Shown one piece after another: positions 16,167 to 26,196 of a DNA stretch of 64,000 nt. Under the pieces are notes generated by a model that saw only the letters and a list, made by a program, of their open reading frames with translations, was not told the DNA's origin and searched no databases. Within the stretch, counting starts at the first letter, position 1. Every line of letters begins with the position of its first letter. The translations under genes and the position numbers were made by a program. Location of the stretch: NCBI GenBank assembly GCA_030147845.1, contig JASBUN010000036.1, forward strand, positions 62,001 to 126,000, read 5' to 3'. This stretch comes from Gammaproteobacteria bacterium (lineage in GTDB: Bacteria > Pseudomonadota > Gammaproteobacteria > JASBUN01).

Positions 16167-17033
16167 GTGGAGCTGCTACTGTTCAATATCTTCAACGGTT
16201 TCATTATCGGGATTTTTTATGCATTGATGGCGCTAGGCCTGTCGATGATTCTCGGCCTCAACGGCATTATCAATTTTTCCCATGGCGGCTTTCTCGCCCT
16301 GGGCGCGTACATGGCATACAGTCTGGCGCCCGCCATTGGTTTCTGGGGCGCGCTGATTGTTTCGCCATTTTTGGCGGGTTTCGTCGGCCTGATCGTTGAA
16401 CGCGTGCTGATCCGCCCGCTGTACGGGCGTGACCCGTTGTTCAGTCTACTGCTGACCTTTGGGTTGGCAATGATCATGCAGGATCTGATACGCACCTTCT
16501 GGGGTGCGACCGGGTTGCCCTTCGAGGTGCCCAACGCGTTGACCCATCCACTCAGCCAAGTCTACTTTTTTATCACCGGCTATCGCGTATTTTTGGTCGC
16601 CCTGGCGTTACTGGCGACGGCTTCGTTGTTCGCCCTGCTCAAATTCACCCGGGTGGGAATACGCATCCGCGCAGGCAATGCCGATTTGGAGATGGTGTCA
16701 GCGCTGGGCATCAACATTTACCGCCTGCGCGCCGTCAACTTCAGCTTGGGGATTTTTATGGCCGGTCTGGCCGGCGTATTGGCGGCCGGCCGCTTGGGCC
16801 TGACACCGACCATGGGCGCCTCACTGATTATGCCGAGCTTCGTCGCCATCATCGTCGGTGGCGTCGGCAGCCTGGTCGGTAGCTTGCTCGGCGGCATTAT
16901 CATCGGCGTCGCCGCCGGCATAACCACCACATATTACCCAGCCGCCAGCGACGTAGTGATCTACCTGATCATGGCCGTTGTCTTGATCGTGCGTCCGCGC
17001 GGACTGATGGGTCAGGAGGGCTTACTGGAATGA
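16167..17033 (+). CDS. Branched-chain-type ABC transporter permease (LivH family)
   Basis: 288 aa, GTG start after CGGGAG, about eight membrane helices. LivH hallmarks are NGFIIGIFYALMALGLSMILGLNGIINFSHGGFLALGAY at the start and IIVGGVGSLVGSLLGGIIIGVA near the end; the latter is the cytoplasmic coupling loop contacting the ATPases. It forms the membrane channel with the next gene product. Its stop overlaps the livM-like start by 4 bp. Confidence 0.93.
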   Translation: MELLLFNIFNGFIIGIFYALMALGLSMILGLNGIINFSHGGFLALGAYMAYSLAPAIGFWGALIVSPFLAGFVGLIVERVLIRPLYGRDPLFSLLLTFGLAMIMQDLIRTFWGATGLPFEVPNALTHPLSQVYFFITGYRVFLVALALLATASLFALLKFTRVGIRIRAGNADLEMVSALGINIYRLRAVNFSLGIFMAGLAGVLAAGRLGLTPTMGASLIMPSFVAIIVGGVGSLVGSLLGGIIIGVAAGITTTYYPAASDVVIYLIMAVVLIVRPRGLMGQEGLLE

Positions 17034-18040
17034 AGTCTGCCGCCAGCCGGCATGTCGATGCCGCCAAGCCCGCCGACGCCATGAGCAGCCAGAAATCCAC
17101 GCGCCGGCGCGTGGCCGCATCCGCGCTGGTGTGGGCGCTACTGTTGACCGCGCCTTACTGGTTACCGCTGACCGGCGGGTACACGGACCTGGGTTCGCGC
17201 GTACTCGTTTTCAGTCTCGCAGCACTCGGCCTCAATCTGCTGCTCGGCTTCACCGGTGGGCTGTCGTTCGGGCACGCCGCCTATTTCGGCCTAGGCGCCT
17301 ATGGCACCGGCTTGATGTTGAAGTTCGTAACCCACAGCACGCCGCTGGCGCTGCTGGCGGGCGTCGCGCTCGGCGGCCTGGGCGCCACCTTATTCGGACC
17401 GGTGACCGTGCGGCGTCGCGGCATCTACTTTGCCATGATCACCATCGCCATCGGCCAGATGTTTTACTTCGTCGCTGTTCGCTGGAATAGCCTGACCGGA
17501 GGTGAGGACGGCCTGACGGGATTTGAGCGCACCAATATCCACTTCGGTCACGCCATACTCAACCTTCATAACTCGACTATTTTCTATTACTTCACCTTGT
17601 TCTTTTTCGCCATCGGCTGCGCGGTCGTGTGGAGCGTATTGCGTTCACCACTGGGACACACTTTCGTCGCAATACGAGAAAACCAAAAGCGACTACGTTT
17701 CTTGGGCGTGTCCGTCGGCTTTTATCTTTGGATTGCGTTCGCCATTTCCGGATTTATCGCCGCCCTGGCGGGCGCCCTGTATGCGTTACTCAACAACTTT
17801 ACCTCGCCCGAGGATTTGAATTGGGTTCTATCCGGTGATTTTGTCATTATCTGTGTGTTGGGTGGCATGCGCACGTTTTGGGGGCCACTGGTGGGCTCGG
17901 TCATCTACGTCGTGGTACAGGATTATCTGAGTAGCATCACCGTCAACTGGATGTCGTTCATCGGCGCCATCTTCGTACTCGCGGTGCTGTTCTTCCCGTG
18001 GGGCCTACTGGGATTTTTTCAGCGACGGATACAAAAATGA
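17030..18040 (+). CDS. Branched-chain-type ABC transporter permease (LivM family)
   Basis: 336 aa, with an N-terminal cytoplasmic tail of about 30 residues, then roughly nine membrane helices. LivM hallmarks are LAALGLNLLLGFTGGLSFGHAAYFGLGAY, VRRRGIYFAMITIAIGQMFYF, and the coupling-loop segment VLRSPLGHTFVAIRENQKRLRFLGV followed by VICVLGGMRTFWGPLVGS. It pairs with the LivH-type permease and overlaps both neighbours by 4 bp, indicating translational coupling. Confidence 0.93.
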   Translation: MKSAASRHVDAAKPADAMSSQKSTRRRVAASALVWALLLTAPYWLPLTGGYTDLGSRVLVFSLAALGLNLLLGFTGGLSFGHAAYFGLGAYGTGLMLKFVTHSTPLALLAGVALGGLGATLFGPVTVRRRGIYFAMITIAIGQMFYFVAVRWNSLTGGEDGLTGFERTNIHFGHAILNLHNSTIFYYFTLFFFAIGCAVVWSVLRSPLGHTFVAIRENQKRLRFLGVSVGFYLWIAFAISGFIAALAGALYALLNNFTSPEDLNWVLSGDFVIICVLGGMRTFWGPLVGSVIYVVVQDYLSSITVNWMSFIGAIFVLAVLFFPWGLLGFFQRRIQK

Positions 18041-18786
18041 GCTTGCTGTCTTTGAAAAATGTCTCGCGCCATTTCGGCGCGGTAACCGCACTGTCGGGCA
18101 TCTCGCTGGAAGTGCCACAAGGTGAACTACGCGCCCTCATCGGTCCCAATGGCGCCGGCAAAACCACCTTGTTCAACCTGATAACCGGCTTCTTCCGGCC
18201 CAGTGAGGGAGAAGTGCGCTTCAGCGGACATTCGGTCAAGGACGTATCGCCCGAGAAGCTGGTTCAGCGGGGCATCATCCGCACCTTTCAAATTACCGAG
18301 ATCTTTCTTGACCTCACCGTCTACCAAAATCTGGAAATTGCCGTAGAGACCGCGAAGGGACTCAACTTACGCCCCTGGTTGTCGCGCCGCCGGCGGCGCG
18401 AGGTGCGTGACAGCATCGACGAGTTGATGGATACCTTGCGTCTGGGCCGTTTATCCAATCACCTAGCCGGCGAATTAGCTCACGGTGACCAGCGGCTGGT
18501 GGAGATGGCGATCGCGCTGAGTCACGAACCCAAACTATTGTTGCTGGACGAACCCACGGCGGGTATGGGCGACGAGGAGACTCAACGCATGACCGAGCTC
18601 ATTCGCCATTTGCATAATCAGCGCGGTATTACCATATTGTTCATCGAACACGATATGGCGATTATCTTTGATGTGGCGGACCGCATCACCGTGCTCGACA
18701 ACGGCCGTTTGTTGGCGGAGGGCACGCCGGCCGAAATCGCCGCCAATGCGGACGTACAGGCGGCCTATTTAGGAGGCGTTAAATGA
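18037..18786 (+). CDS. Branched-chain-type ABC transporter ATP-binding protein (LivG family)
   Basis: 249 aa from the ATG at 18037, which overlaps the livM stop by 4 bp; an in-frame start at 17998 lies inside livM. It has Walker A IGPNGAGKTTLFNLI, the LivG-type ITGFFRPSEGEV and GIIRTFQ Q-loop region, a signature degenerated to LAHGDQRLVEMAIAL, Walker B LLLLDEPTAGM and the switch His in IEHDM. The C-terminal extension continues to YLGGVK, typical of LivG. It powers the permease pair. Confidence 0.93.
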   Translation: MSLLSLKNVSRHFGAVTALSGISLEVPQGELRALIGPNGAGKTTLFNLITGFFRPSEGEVRFSGHSVKDVSPEKLVQRGIIRTFQITEIFLDLTVYQNLEIAVETAKGLNLRPWLSRRRRREVRDSIDELMDTLRLGRLSNHLAGELAHGDQRLVEMAIALSHEPKLLLLDEPTAGMGDEETQRMTELIRHLHNQRGITILFIEHDMAIIFDVADRITVLDNGRLLAEGTPAEIAANADVQAAYLGGVK

Positions 18787-19505
18787 GCAAGGTTCTGGAA
18801 GCGGAGAACCTGCACACGTTTTACGGCAAAAGCCACATACTGTACGGCGTGTCATTAGAGGTCAACGAAGGTGAAGTCGTCGCGCTGCTGGGCCGCAATG
18901 GCGCCGGCAAAACGACGACACTGCGTTCGCTGATGGGACTAACGCCGCCGCGGCAAGGCCGCATTCGATTATTCGGTCAAGCAGCCACCGGCTGGGCACC
19001 GCATCGAATTGCCCGTTTCGGCGTCGGTTACGTCCCCGAGGGGCGGCGAATTTTCGGGCACCTGACGGTCGCCGACAACCTTCGTGTGCCCGCCGCCACC
19101 CAAGGCCGATGGACCTTGGATACCATCTACGCATTATTTCCGCGGCTGGCGCAACGCCGTACCAGCAAGGGCTCGCGCCTGTCGGGCGGCGAGCAGGAGA
19201 TGCTGGCCATTGCCAGAGCCTTGCTGCTCAATCCCCGCTTTCTCATTTTGGATGAACCATCGCAGGGTCTGGCGCCGGTGATCGTCGAAGACGTCATGAA
19301 AACCGTGCAGGGCATGCGTGACGAAGGCATTGCCGTGCTACTGGTGGAGCAGAATGCCTGGTTGGCGCTGAGCATCGCCGACCGCGCCTACGTCATCGAC
19401 GACGGACGCGTCGTACACGAAGGCCCGGCCTCGGAGTTGGCCGCCGATGAGGAACGCGTACGCGAGTTAGCCGGCGCCGGTGGCAAGCAGACACAGCGCC
19501 GGTGA
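18783..19505 (+). CDS. Branched-chain-type ABC transporter ATP-binding protein (LivF family)
   Basis: 240 aa, last gene of the operon, 4-bp overlap with the LivG-type gene. It has LEAENLHTFYGKSHILYGVS at the start, Walker A GRNGAGKTTTLRSLMGL, the LivF-type GVGYVPEGRRIF, signature LSGGEQEMLAIARALL, Walker B LILDEPSQGLAPVIVE, and H-loop replaced by VEQN as is normal in this family. It completes the five-component transporter. Confidence 0.93.
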   Translation: MSKVLEAENLHTFYGKSHILYGVSLEVNEGEVVALLGRNGAGKTTTLRSLMGLTPPRQGRIRLFGQAATGWAPHRIARFGVGYVPEGRRIFGHLTVADNLRVPAATQGRWTLDTIYALFPRLAQRRTSKGSRLSGGEQEMLAIARALLLNPRFLILDEPSQGLAPVIVEDVMKTVQGMRDEGIAVLLVEQNAWLALSIADRAYVIDDGRVVHEGPASELAADEERVRELAGAGGKQTQRR

Positions 19506-19566
19506 TTCTCAGCGCCGCCCGAAGCGTTGACCGAGATCTATATAGGCCGTGTGGTGGATCTCGTCG

Positions 19567-19755
19567 CTAATCATCGTCACGCATGACGTCGACCGCGATC
19601 ACGTCGCCGCCGTCATCGACACGCACACGCACTTCGATCGGTTGGCAACAAACACTACAGTCTTCGACATAGCGTTGCGCGCCGGCCGATGCATCCACCA
19701 GCAGTTCGATATCCTCGCCACAGTAGGGGCATTGGACGTTTCCAGGCTCAAGCAT
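19567..19755 (-). CDS. CPXCG motif-containing cysteine-rich protein
   Basis: 62 aa. Two zinc-ribbon-like knuckles, CPYCGED near residue 9 and [10 protein letters not shown] near 34, are followed by an acidic tail ([11 protein letters not shown]). This short protein family is widespread in gammaproteobacteria; its function is unknown, and zinc binding is inferred from the cysteines. It lies 23 bp downstream of the DUF971 gene on the same strand, probably in one transcript. Confidence 0.85.
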   Translation of the reverse strand: MLEPGNVQCPYCGEDIELLVDASAGAQRYVEDCSVCCQPIEVRVRVDDGGDVIAVDVMRDDD

Positions 19756-19778
19756 AGTGACCCGAATCCGATGCGGTG

Positions 19779-20144
19779 TCAGGATAGATCCCGATGTTTG
19801 TAGCCGGCGGTGCGCAAGCGTTGCAAATAGTCGGCCCAGTTTTTATCCATATCGCGGCCCAGTTCGTAGAGCGCTTTCCAACTATAGACGCCTGTGTTGT
19901 GGCCATCGCTAAAATACAGCCGCACTGCGTAATTGCCGATCGGCTTGATCTCATCGATATTGACGTCTTCCTTATACACCTGCAACTCACCGACGCCGCT
20001 CACTTCCGCCGACGGTGAATACACGCGCAGGTATTCGCACGGCAAACTGAACGTGACGCCATCTTCGAAACAGATTTCGAGCGCACGCGAAGCCTGATGC
20101 AGTTTAATTTCTATCGGTCGCACCGTTGGGGTGGATTTCGGCAT
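19779..20144 (-). CDS. DUF971 (gamma-butyrobetaine hydroxylase-like N-terminal domain) protein
   Basis: 121 aa from the ATG at 20144, chosen because GGAGAGAG lies just upstream; the frame opens at 20282 in unconserved sequence. The fold is recognisable from [71 protein letters not shown] and a C-terminal WADYLQRL helix. DUF971 domains resemble the N-terminal domain of gamma-butyrobetaine hydroxylase and also occur beside Fe-S assembly genes; the role of the stand-alone protein is unclear. Confidence 0.88.
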   Translation of the reverse strand: MPKSTPTVRPIEIKLHQASRALEICFEDGVTFSLPCEYLRVYSPSAEVSGVGELQVYKEDVNIDEIKPIGNYAVRLYFSDGHNTGVYSWKALYELGRDMDKNWADYLQRLRTAGYKHRDLS

Positions 20145-20256
20145 GCGGCGACTCTCTCCGTCGGTTACTCGCGCCGATGTCGGCACATGAATTGCGGTTC
20201 CGTATCTTGCGCGTGCGCCGTATGACACGTATACGACCAACACCACAGCGCAAGAA

Positions 20257-21597
20257 CTAATGGCCGGCCACCCTGGCAACATCGGTGGTTCCAGGTCTGT
20301 TTATACGCGCCAGCACCATCGCCAGCATCACGATCGCCTGGATCAGGCCGGAGACGATGGTGACCTGACTGTAACCAGGCCGCCACGGCGATAACGCCGC
20401 TACCGCAGCCGAAAAATGTAACGCAGCGAAAATACCCGGCAAAAGGAAATATAGCACCAACAGGTATAACAACGCGGTAGCATCCGCGCGCGCCGACTTT
20501 CCGCCTAGGTTGAAATATAGAATGATTCCAATATCGCGCACCAGGAACAAAAATGTCGCCAGCACAAAAATACGTGCGTCGAAGAGCGTGACGCGGTAGA
20601 AAAAATCGGGGTAATCGCGCACCAGCAGAAATATACCGAACACCAGCACCAATGCGACCGTGACCAACCAGCGTGGCGTCACTTGCAGTGCCGCACCAAG
20701 CCTGCCGGCGCGCAGCAGTCGAGCTAAATTGCGCAACGCAATTCCGTCCTTGGGCTCAGCAAACGCCATGACATAAGCCAGCGACAGCATAACCAGGTAG
20801 GCCGACAGCATCCTGGCGCTGACCACACTACCGGCAACAATGTCAGGAAGTTGCACAAAGCCGGCCACATAAGCCGCCGCAAAAGGCACAAACAACATCC
20901 ATACTAACGGACTGTTACGCAGTTGCAGCTGGCCACGTAGATGACGATAAACGCCGATGATCGCCCAGCATAAAAATACTAATAACGACCACAGCGCGAA
21001 TCCTGGGCCGGCATAGACGCCGCCGTACCAATGAATCACCGTCGAGTCGCCGAAACCGGTGCGCACGAACGGCACTACGGCCAGAATTCCAACCAGCAAA
21101 TGATTCGCCACAGCCGTACGTCCCGGCGTCGCTTTGCGCTCAACCGACTGCAGGCTGGCCAGCAACGCAACCGCTTGCGCGAACAGGCCCGCCGCGAGCA
21201 GCAAAACGCCTTCGCGCAAGGCGCGCGCCGGCTCGGCGATGATGCTGGATTCATACACGGCCAAACAAAGTAGCGCGCCGTACCAAGCGTAGGCGGTGCT
21301 GCCGAGCAGCTTACCCCAGGTCATGGACCACGGCCCGAGCGACGACATGCGCTGGATATCCCAGGTGTGTTCGCGGATTTCGCCGATCACGGCGTCCGAC
21401 GCCAGGCGAGCACCCCACAGCACCGCCAAACCGAAGAACAGAGTCAGCGCCGTATTCGGCAACACCGTAGCGCTACGCCCACCGAATAACAAATACACGA
21501 AATAGAAAATTCCGCCCAATATCGCCGGCATGGCCAGCAGGCGGTGAAGACTCAGCTCGAGCCAGAGATTGCGCTGGAATTCCGGATTCATATTCAT
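20257..21597 (-). CDS. ABC exporter permease subunit
   Basis: 446 aa with about ten to twelve hydrophobic helices, for example LLAMPAILGGIFYFVYLLF, LTLFFGLAVLWGARLASDAV and WLVTVALVLVFGIFLLV. The phrase IGEIREHTWDIQRMSSLGPWSMTWGKLLGS is typical of ABC-2-like permeases that work with CcmA-type ATPases. Its ATG overlaps the stop of the ATPase gene by 4 bp, so the two form one exporter. The substrate is unknown. Confidence 0.8.
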   Translation of the reverse strand: MNMNPEFQRNLWLELSLHRLLAMPAILGGIFYFVYLLFGGRSATVLPNTALTLFFGLAVLWGARLASDAVIGEIREHTWDIQRMSSLGPWSMTWGKLLGSTAYAWYGALLCLAVYESSIIAEPARALREGVLLLAAGLFAQAVALLASLQSVERKATPGRTAVANHLLVGILAVVPFVRTGFGDSTVIHWYGGVYAGPGFALWSLLVFLCWAIIGVYRHLRGQLQLRNSPLVWMLFVPFAAAYVAGFVQLPDIVAGSVVSARMLSAYLVMLSLAYVMAFAEPKDGIALRNLARLLRAGRLGAALQVTPRWLVTVALVLVFGIFLLVRDYPDFFYRVTLFDARIFVLATFLFLVRDIGIILYFNLGGKSARADATALLYLLVLYFLLPGIFAALHFSAAVAALSPWRPGYSQVTIVSGLIQAIVMLAMVLARINRPGTTDVARVAGH

Positions 21598-22523
21598 GGC
21601 GCAACGTCCGCGCCGGGGCGGCGCAATTGCGATAGATAAGCGTCCTGGAGATTAACCTTTTCCTGCGCGAAAGAACTGACCGGCACGCCATGCTCTATTA
21701 GGGTCTTAAGTAACTCGTGCTGCGCGACCGGATCACCTCGGTAGAGGAAACGCGCACCATCAGGCTCGATACTTACTTGCGTTACGCCGTCAATTTCAGC
21801 CAACAGCATTGACAACGACGCAAACGGAGCGCTCAGTATAAGGCGTACCGTTGCCGACTCGCGCGCGGACGGCTCGACCGTTTCATATTCGACGATACGT
21901 CCTCGGCGCAGAATTAACATAGTCGTGGCGTACTCTTGGAGTTCCGCCAGGATATGCGACGAAACCAGCAACGTCATGCCCTCACGTTGCAACTGCACAA
22001 ACAATTGCGCCAGCAAATGGCGCGCCTCCGGGTCCAATCCCGACGCCGGCTCGTCCAACAATAACACCTCGGGACCATGCACCAGCGCTTGGGCGATGGC
22101 AACCCGCTGCCGCAGCCCGCGCGATAAGGTTCGCACCTTTTGCTCGATTCGATCGGCGATGCCGAGACGCGCGGCAGTTTGCGTCACGCCGGTGAGCAGC
22201 GCGTCGCCGACTATGCCGTGAGCGCGAGCCACATAGATCAGGCACTGACGCACGGTAAGCTCTTCATACAGCCCATAGAAATCGGCCAAGTAGCCGACGC
22301 GCCGGTGGCAGGCCCGCGGTCGCGCCAGCACGTCCACCTCAGCAACGCGCATGCTGCCGGCCAACGGTCGATCCAGTGCCGCCAGACAACGTAACAAGGT
22401 GGTTTTGCCGGCGCCGTTCGGACCCACCAGCGCGGCGATCTCACCGGACCGCACATAGAATCCGACGTCATCGAGTGCGCGCACGCCTGGGTATTCGAAT
22501 ATGAGGTGCTCGGCTTCAATCAT
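21594..22523 (-). CDS. ABC exporter ATP-binding protein (CcmA/NatA-like)
   Basis: 309 aa. It has Walker A GPNGAGKTTLLRCLAAL near residue 36, Q-loop region VGYLADFYGLYEELTVRQC, signature LSRGLRQRVAIAQALV, Walker B LLLDEPASGLDPEAR and H-loop SSHILAEL. The last 90 residues form a regulatory domain common in CcmA-type exporters. It partners the following permease gene and is divergent from fumC across 172 bp. Confidence 0.9.
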   Translation of the reverse strand: MIEAEHLIFEYPGVRALDDVGFYVRSGEIAALVGPNGAGKTTLLRCLAALDRPLAGSMRVAEVDVLARPRACHRRVGYLADFYGLYEELTVRQCLIYVARAHGIVGDALLTGVTQTAARLGIADRIEQKVRTLSRGLRQRVAIAQALVHGPEVLLLDEPASGLDPEARHLLAQLFVQLQREGMTLLVSSHILAELQEYATTMLILRRGRIVEYETVEPSARESATVRLILSAPFASLSMLLAEIDGVTQVSIEPDGARFLYRGDPVAQHELLKTLIEHGVPVSSFAQEKVNLQDAYLSQLRRPGADVAP

Positions 22524-22695
22524 ATCGATCCATCCATGTCGAGATTGGTGAGTTTATCTGCATTGGCGTGGGCCGGTAAACGCTACCCGCAAACGATGCG
22601 CAAGTACAGCGACGGTGAAGTCGAATAGCCTGCATAAATCAGTCGCACGCGCCTATACTGAGTAGACGACAACGGCAGCCACCGGGGATCAGCCG

Positions 22696-24078
22696 ATGAA
22701 GCGCGAATCCGAATACAGAATAGAGCACGACAGTATGGGCGAAGTGCGGGTGCCGACGGCGGCGCTATGGGGCGCGCAAACCCAGCGTGCGGCTGATAAC
22801 TTCGCCCTTAGCGAGCTGCGTATGCCGCACGCGCTGATTCGCGCGCTGGCGATTATTAAAATCTGTGCCGCACGCGTCAACGCCCGGCTCGGCGAACTCG
22901 ATGCAAAACTTGCCGATGCTATCGAAGTGGCCGCGGCCGAGATCGAACACGGGCAACACGCGGGTGAATTTCCGCTCGACGTATTTCAGACCGGATCGGG
23001 CACCAGCACCAACATGAACGTCAACGAAGTCATCGCCCATCTGGCGACGCGCTCGCTCGGCAGCCCGGTACACCCGAACGACCACGTCAACCGCGGCCAG
23101 AGCAGCAATGACGTCATGCCAACCGCGATCCACGTTAGTGCCGCGTTAGCGTTGCGCGATCAACTACAGCCCGCCGTACGCGCGCTGCGCATGCAGATCG
23201 AACGTCGCGCACACGAACTGCATGACGTGGTAAAGACCGGGCGCACCCACCTCATGGACGCCATGCCGGTCACGCTCGGCCAAGAACTAGGCGCTTGGGC
23301 TGCGCAATTACAAGCGAGCGACGAACGCATGGTCGAAATCTGGCCGCGCCTGTGCCGCCTTGCTCAAGGCGGCACCGCCGTCGGCACTGGCATCAACGCC
23401 CACGCGCAGTTCGCTGAAACCTTCGCCAAGGAAATATCCGCCTACACCGGCATTGCGTTCGAATCCGCACCGAACAAGTTCGCAGCACTCGCCTGCCAGG
23501 ATACCGCCGTCGAGCTCAGTGGGCAGCTGCGCGTACTTGCCGTAAGCTTGACCAAAATCGCCAATGATCTGCGTTGGATGAACAGCGGCCCGCTTACCGG
23601 CTTGGCGGAGATCAGTCTCCCGGCGCTGCAACCTGGCAGTAGCATCATGCCGGGCAAGGTCAACCCGGTCATCCCCGAGGCGGTTGTCATGGCCTGCGCG
23701 CAAGCCATCGGCAACGACACCAGCATCATGCTGGCCGGGCAGTCCGGCAACTTCCAACTCAACGTCATGCTGCCGGTAATCGCCTATAATCTGCTGCAGA
23801 ACATCGATCTATTGGCGCACGCCTGCGGCCATTTGGGCGAAAAAGCCATTGCCGGCTTTAGCGTCAACCGTGAACGTCTCGCGGCGCCGCTACGACTCAA
23901 CCCCATTTTGGTCACGGCGCTGAATGCGCGCATCGGCTACGAGCGGGCAGCGGCCATCGCCAAGCGCGCTTATCACGACCAGCGGCCGATTCGGGATGTC
24001 GCGGCGGAAATGACCGATCTATCCATTGACGAACTCGATCGGCTACTCGATCCGCGCCGCCTGACGGCGCCGGAATGA
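22696..24078 (+). CDS. fumC: Class II fumarate hydratase
   Basis: 460 aa, the standard length. The family signature GSSIMPGKVNPV is near residue 315, QTGSGTSTNMNVNEV near 97 and GRTHLMDAMPVTLGQE near 180, together making the composite active site of the fumarase/aspartase superfamily. NVNEVIAHLA and HPNDHVNRGQSSNDVMPT are fumarase rather than aspartase variants. It catalyses reversible hydration of fumarate to malate in the TCA cycle and, as a class II enzyme, needs no Fe-S cluster. GGGGA lies just before the ATG. Confidence 0.95.
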   Translation: MKRESEYRIEHDSMGEVRVPTAALWGAQTQRAADNFALSELRMPHALIRALAIIKICAARVNARLGELDAKLADAIEVAAAEIEHGQHAGEFPLDVFQTGSGTSTNMNVNEVIAHLATRSLGSPVHPNDHVNRGQSSNDVMPTAIHVSAALALRDQLQPAVRALRMQIERRAHELHDVVKTGRTHLMDAMPVTLGQELGAWAAQLQASDERMVEIWPRLCRLAQGGTAVGTGINAHAQFAETFAKEISAYTGIAFESAPNKFAALACQDTAVELSGQLRVLAVSLTKIANDLRWMNSGPLTGLAEISLPALQPGSSIMPGKVNPVIPEAVVMACAQAIGNDTSIMLAGQSGNFQLNVMLPVIAYNLLQNIDLLAHACGHLGEKAIAGFSVNRERLAAPLRLNPILVTALNARIGYERAAAIAKRAYHDQRPIRDVAAEMTDLSIDELDRLLDPRRLTAPE

Positions 24079-24157
24079 CGCAACACGCAGGCTTGTGACA
24101 ACGACTGCAGCTAACTACCATTAACGGCGGATAATGCCGCAGGCGAGTGAGCCACCC

Positions 24158-25768
24158 ATGCATCGACCGAATCTGTACTCCCGTGCAGTTGTGCCACGAA
24201 ACATGCGGCGCAGCGCTGTCATGTTAGCCGCGTTTGCGGCGCTGGCGCTGCTGAGTGCGTGCGCGACCAACCCCGTGACCGGCAAACAAGAGCTGCACCT
24301 GATCTCGCAGTCACAAGAAATCCAGCTCGGTCAAAAAAATTATCCGTTCGCACAGCAATCCCAAGGCGGACAGTATAACGTCGACCCGGCCTTGAGCCGC
24401 TATGTCAGCCAGGTCGGACAACGACTCGCGCGTGTCAGCGACCGCCCCGACCTACCCTATGAATTCGTCGTGCTCAACAATTCCGTGCCCAACGCCTGGG
24501 CTTTGCCGGGTGGCAAAATCGCCGTTAATCGCGGCTTGCTGCTGCAATTGCACAACGAAGCGGAGCTGGCCGCCGTGCTCGGCCACGAGATCGTACATGC
24601 TGCCGCACGGCACGGGGCACAGGCCATGGAGCGCGGCATGCTTACACAGATAGGTATCACGGCGCTGGGCGTCGCCGTGGCGCGTGACAATGGCGGCGCG
24701 CAATCGGATTTGATCGTCGGCGCGGCGGCCGTCGGCGCGCAGCTGATCTCGAGCACCTACAGTCGCAAAGACGAGCTGCAAGCCGATCATTTCGGCATGG
24801 TCTATATGGCGCGCGCCGGCTACGATCCGCGCGCCGCCATCGAATTACAGAAAACATTTGTACGACTCGCCAATGACAAACGTCAGGACTGGTTGAGCGG
24901 ATTATTCGCCAGCCACCCGCCGTCATCGGCGCGGGTACAGGCCAACATCCGCACCGCCGAATCATTGCCCCAGGGCGGGCGACTTGATGCAGCATCCTAT
25001 AAAACCCATATCAGCGTATTGCGGCACGATGCGAAAGCCTATGAGGAGTACGACAAAGGCCGCCAAGCGCTGGCGCGGGGCGATAGCGGCACCGCGCTCG
25101 CGTTGGCCAACAAGGCCATCGCCATCGAACCGCGCGAAGCACTATTTTATGCCTTGCGGGGTGATGCGAACCTGAAAAACGGCCGCCCGCGGCAGGCGGT
25201 CGACAATTATACCGACGCCATTGCGCGCAACGCGCAGTTCTTCTATTACTACCAGCAACGCGGGATAGCCGAACAGAGCCTCAACGATGCCGCCGCCGCG
25301 CGCCGCGATTTGCAACGCGGCGCAGCGCTGCTACCCACCGCCAAGGCACAATACGCGCTCGGCACGTTGGCGCTGCAAGGCGGTCAACGCCAAGCGGCGA
25401 TGCTGCACTTCCGCGAAGCCGCCAATGCCAAGAGCGACGTCGGTCAAAAAGCGGCGGTCCAACTCGCTCGCCTGGAGCTGACACAGATACCTGAGAAATA
25501 TATCGAGCTGCGCACCGGGCTTTCCGCCGATGGCCACATCGCCATCGCCATTCGCAATCGCAGCCCGGTCAAAATCAATAGCGTAACGGTACAGATTGCC
25601 GCCTACGATGCCAACGGACGGCCGTTCGGCGAAGACCGCGTACGTTTTGCGGTCGCGCTCAAGCCGGGCGAGATTGCATCGCGCGCCACTGCATTGCGCC
25701 CGGCCGGCGGCGACCCGCGCCAGACCCGGGTAAAAGTTCAGGTAATCAGCGTCACAGCCCAGGAGTGA
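24158..25768 (+). CDS. M48 family metalloprotease lipoprotein with TPR domain (BepA-like)
   Basis: About 536 aa. The start is uncertain: in-frame ATGs lie at 24134, 24158 and 24203. A lipoprotein signal ends in LLSAC, giving lipidation at Cys43 counted from 24134. The zinc site is HEIVH (residues 151-155 on the same count) in LAAVLGHEIVHAAARHG, with the third ligand in DELQADHFGMVYMARAGYD. Residues after about 300 form three or four TPR repeats (ALARGDSGTALALANKAIAI, GRPRQAVDNYTDAIARNAQF), then a beta-rich tail. The layout resembles BepA/YfgC, an outer-membrane quality-control protease, but the C-terminal extension is longer. It lies 56 bp after fumC. Confidence 0.87.
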   Translation: MHRPNLYSRAVVPRNMRRSAVMLAAFAALALLSACATNPVTGKQELHLISQSQEIQLGQKNYPFAQQSQGGQYNVDPALSRYVSQVGQRLARVSDRPDLPYEFVVLNNSVPNAWALPGGKIAVNRGLLLQLHNEAELAAVLGHEIVHAAARHGAQAMERGMLTQIGITALGVAVARDNGGAQSDLIVGAAAVGAQLISSTYSRKDELQADHFGMVYMARAGYDPRAAIELQKTFVRLANDKRQDWLSGLFASHPPSSARVQANIRTAESLPQGGRLDAASYKTHISVLRHDAKAYEEYDKGRQALARGDSGTALALANKAIAIEPREALFYALRGDANLKNGRPRQAVDNYTDAIARNAQFFYYYQQRGIAEQSLNDAAAARRDLQRGAALLPTAKAQYALGTLALQGGQRQAAMLHFREAANAKSDVGQKAAVQLARLELTQIPEKYIELRTGLSADGHIAIAIRNRSPVKINSVTVQIAAYDANGRPFGEDRVRFAVALKPGEIASRATALRPAGGDPRQTRVKVQVISVTAQE

Positions 25769-25848
25769 CGCATTCATGACCGACTTCGTTTCGCATTTGA
25801 GCCCGGCTCGGATATGATTGCAGCAGGCTCGTGCGAGGATGGCTCCTG

Positions 25849-26196
25849 ATGCAACACACGCAACTCAACCGAACACTGTCTATCAGCCCGGCGGAGCCGC
25901 TTTGGAAGCGGGTGCCGACGCGTGACGATCAAGGTCATCGACTCAGCGATTTCATGATGATCATTCCGAAACTACGCAACAAACCGCAGCAACTGCTACA
26001 GGAAACCATAGCCGAGATCCAGAGTGTGCTGGAGTATTATCATCGCGCCGTGGTATTCGCCGATCTGAACCTGAAACTAAACTTACTTTGGGTGAGCGTA
26101 CGCCCGATTCCCGGCATCTGCCTCGAACTGCCAACGGCGATAAAGCTGCGTGTTCCGGAAGCCGTCTTGGTCGGCCAGCAGGTGGAGCCGACGTAG
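25849..26196 (+). CDS. Conserved protein of unknown function
   Basis: 115 aa from ATG 25849. No signal peptide or membrane segment. Recognisable conserved phrases are LWKRVPTRDDQGHRLSDFMMIIPKL, a helix around QQLLQETIAEIQSVL, and VVFADLNLKLNLLWVSVRPIPGICLELP; I have seen proteins of this pattern in many proteobacteria without an assigned role. It is monocistronic between the M48 protease and rnd. Confidence 0.7.
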   Translation: MQHTQLNRTLSISPAEPLWKRVPTRDDQGHRLSDFMMIIPKLRNKPQQLLQETIAEIQSVLEYYHRAVVFADLNLKLNLLWVSVRPIPGICLELPTAIKLRVPEAVLVGQQVEPT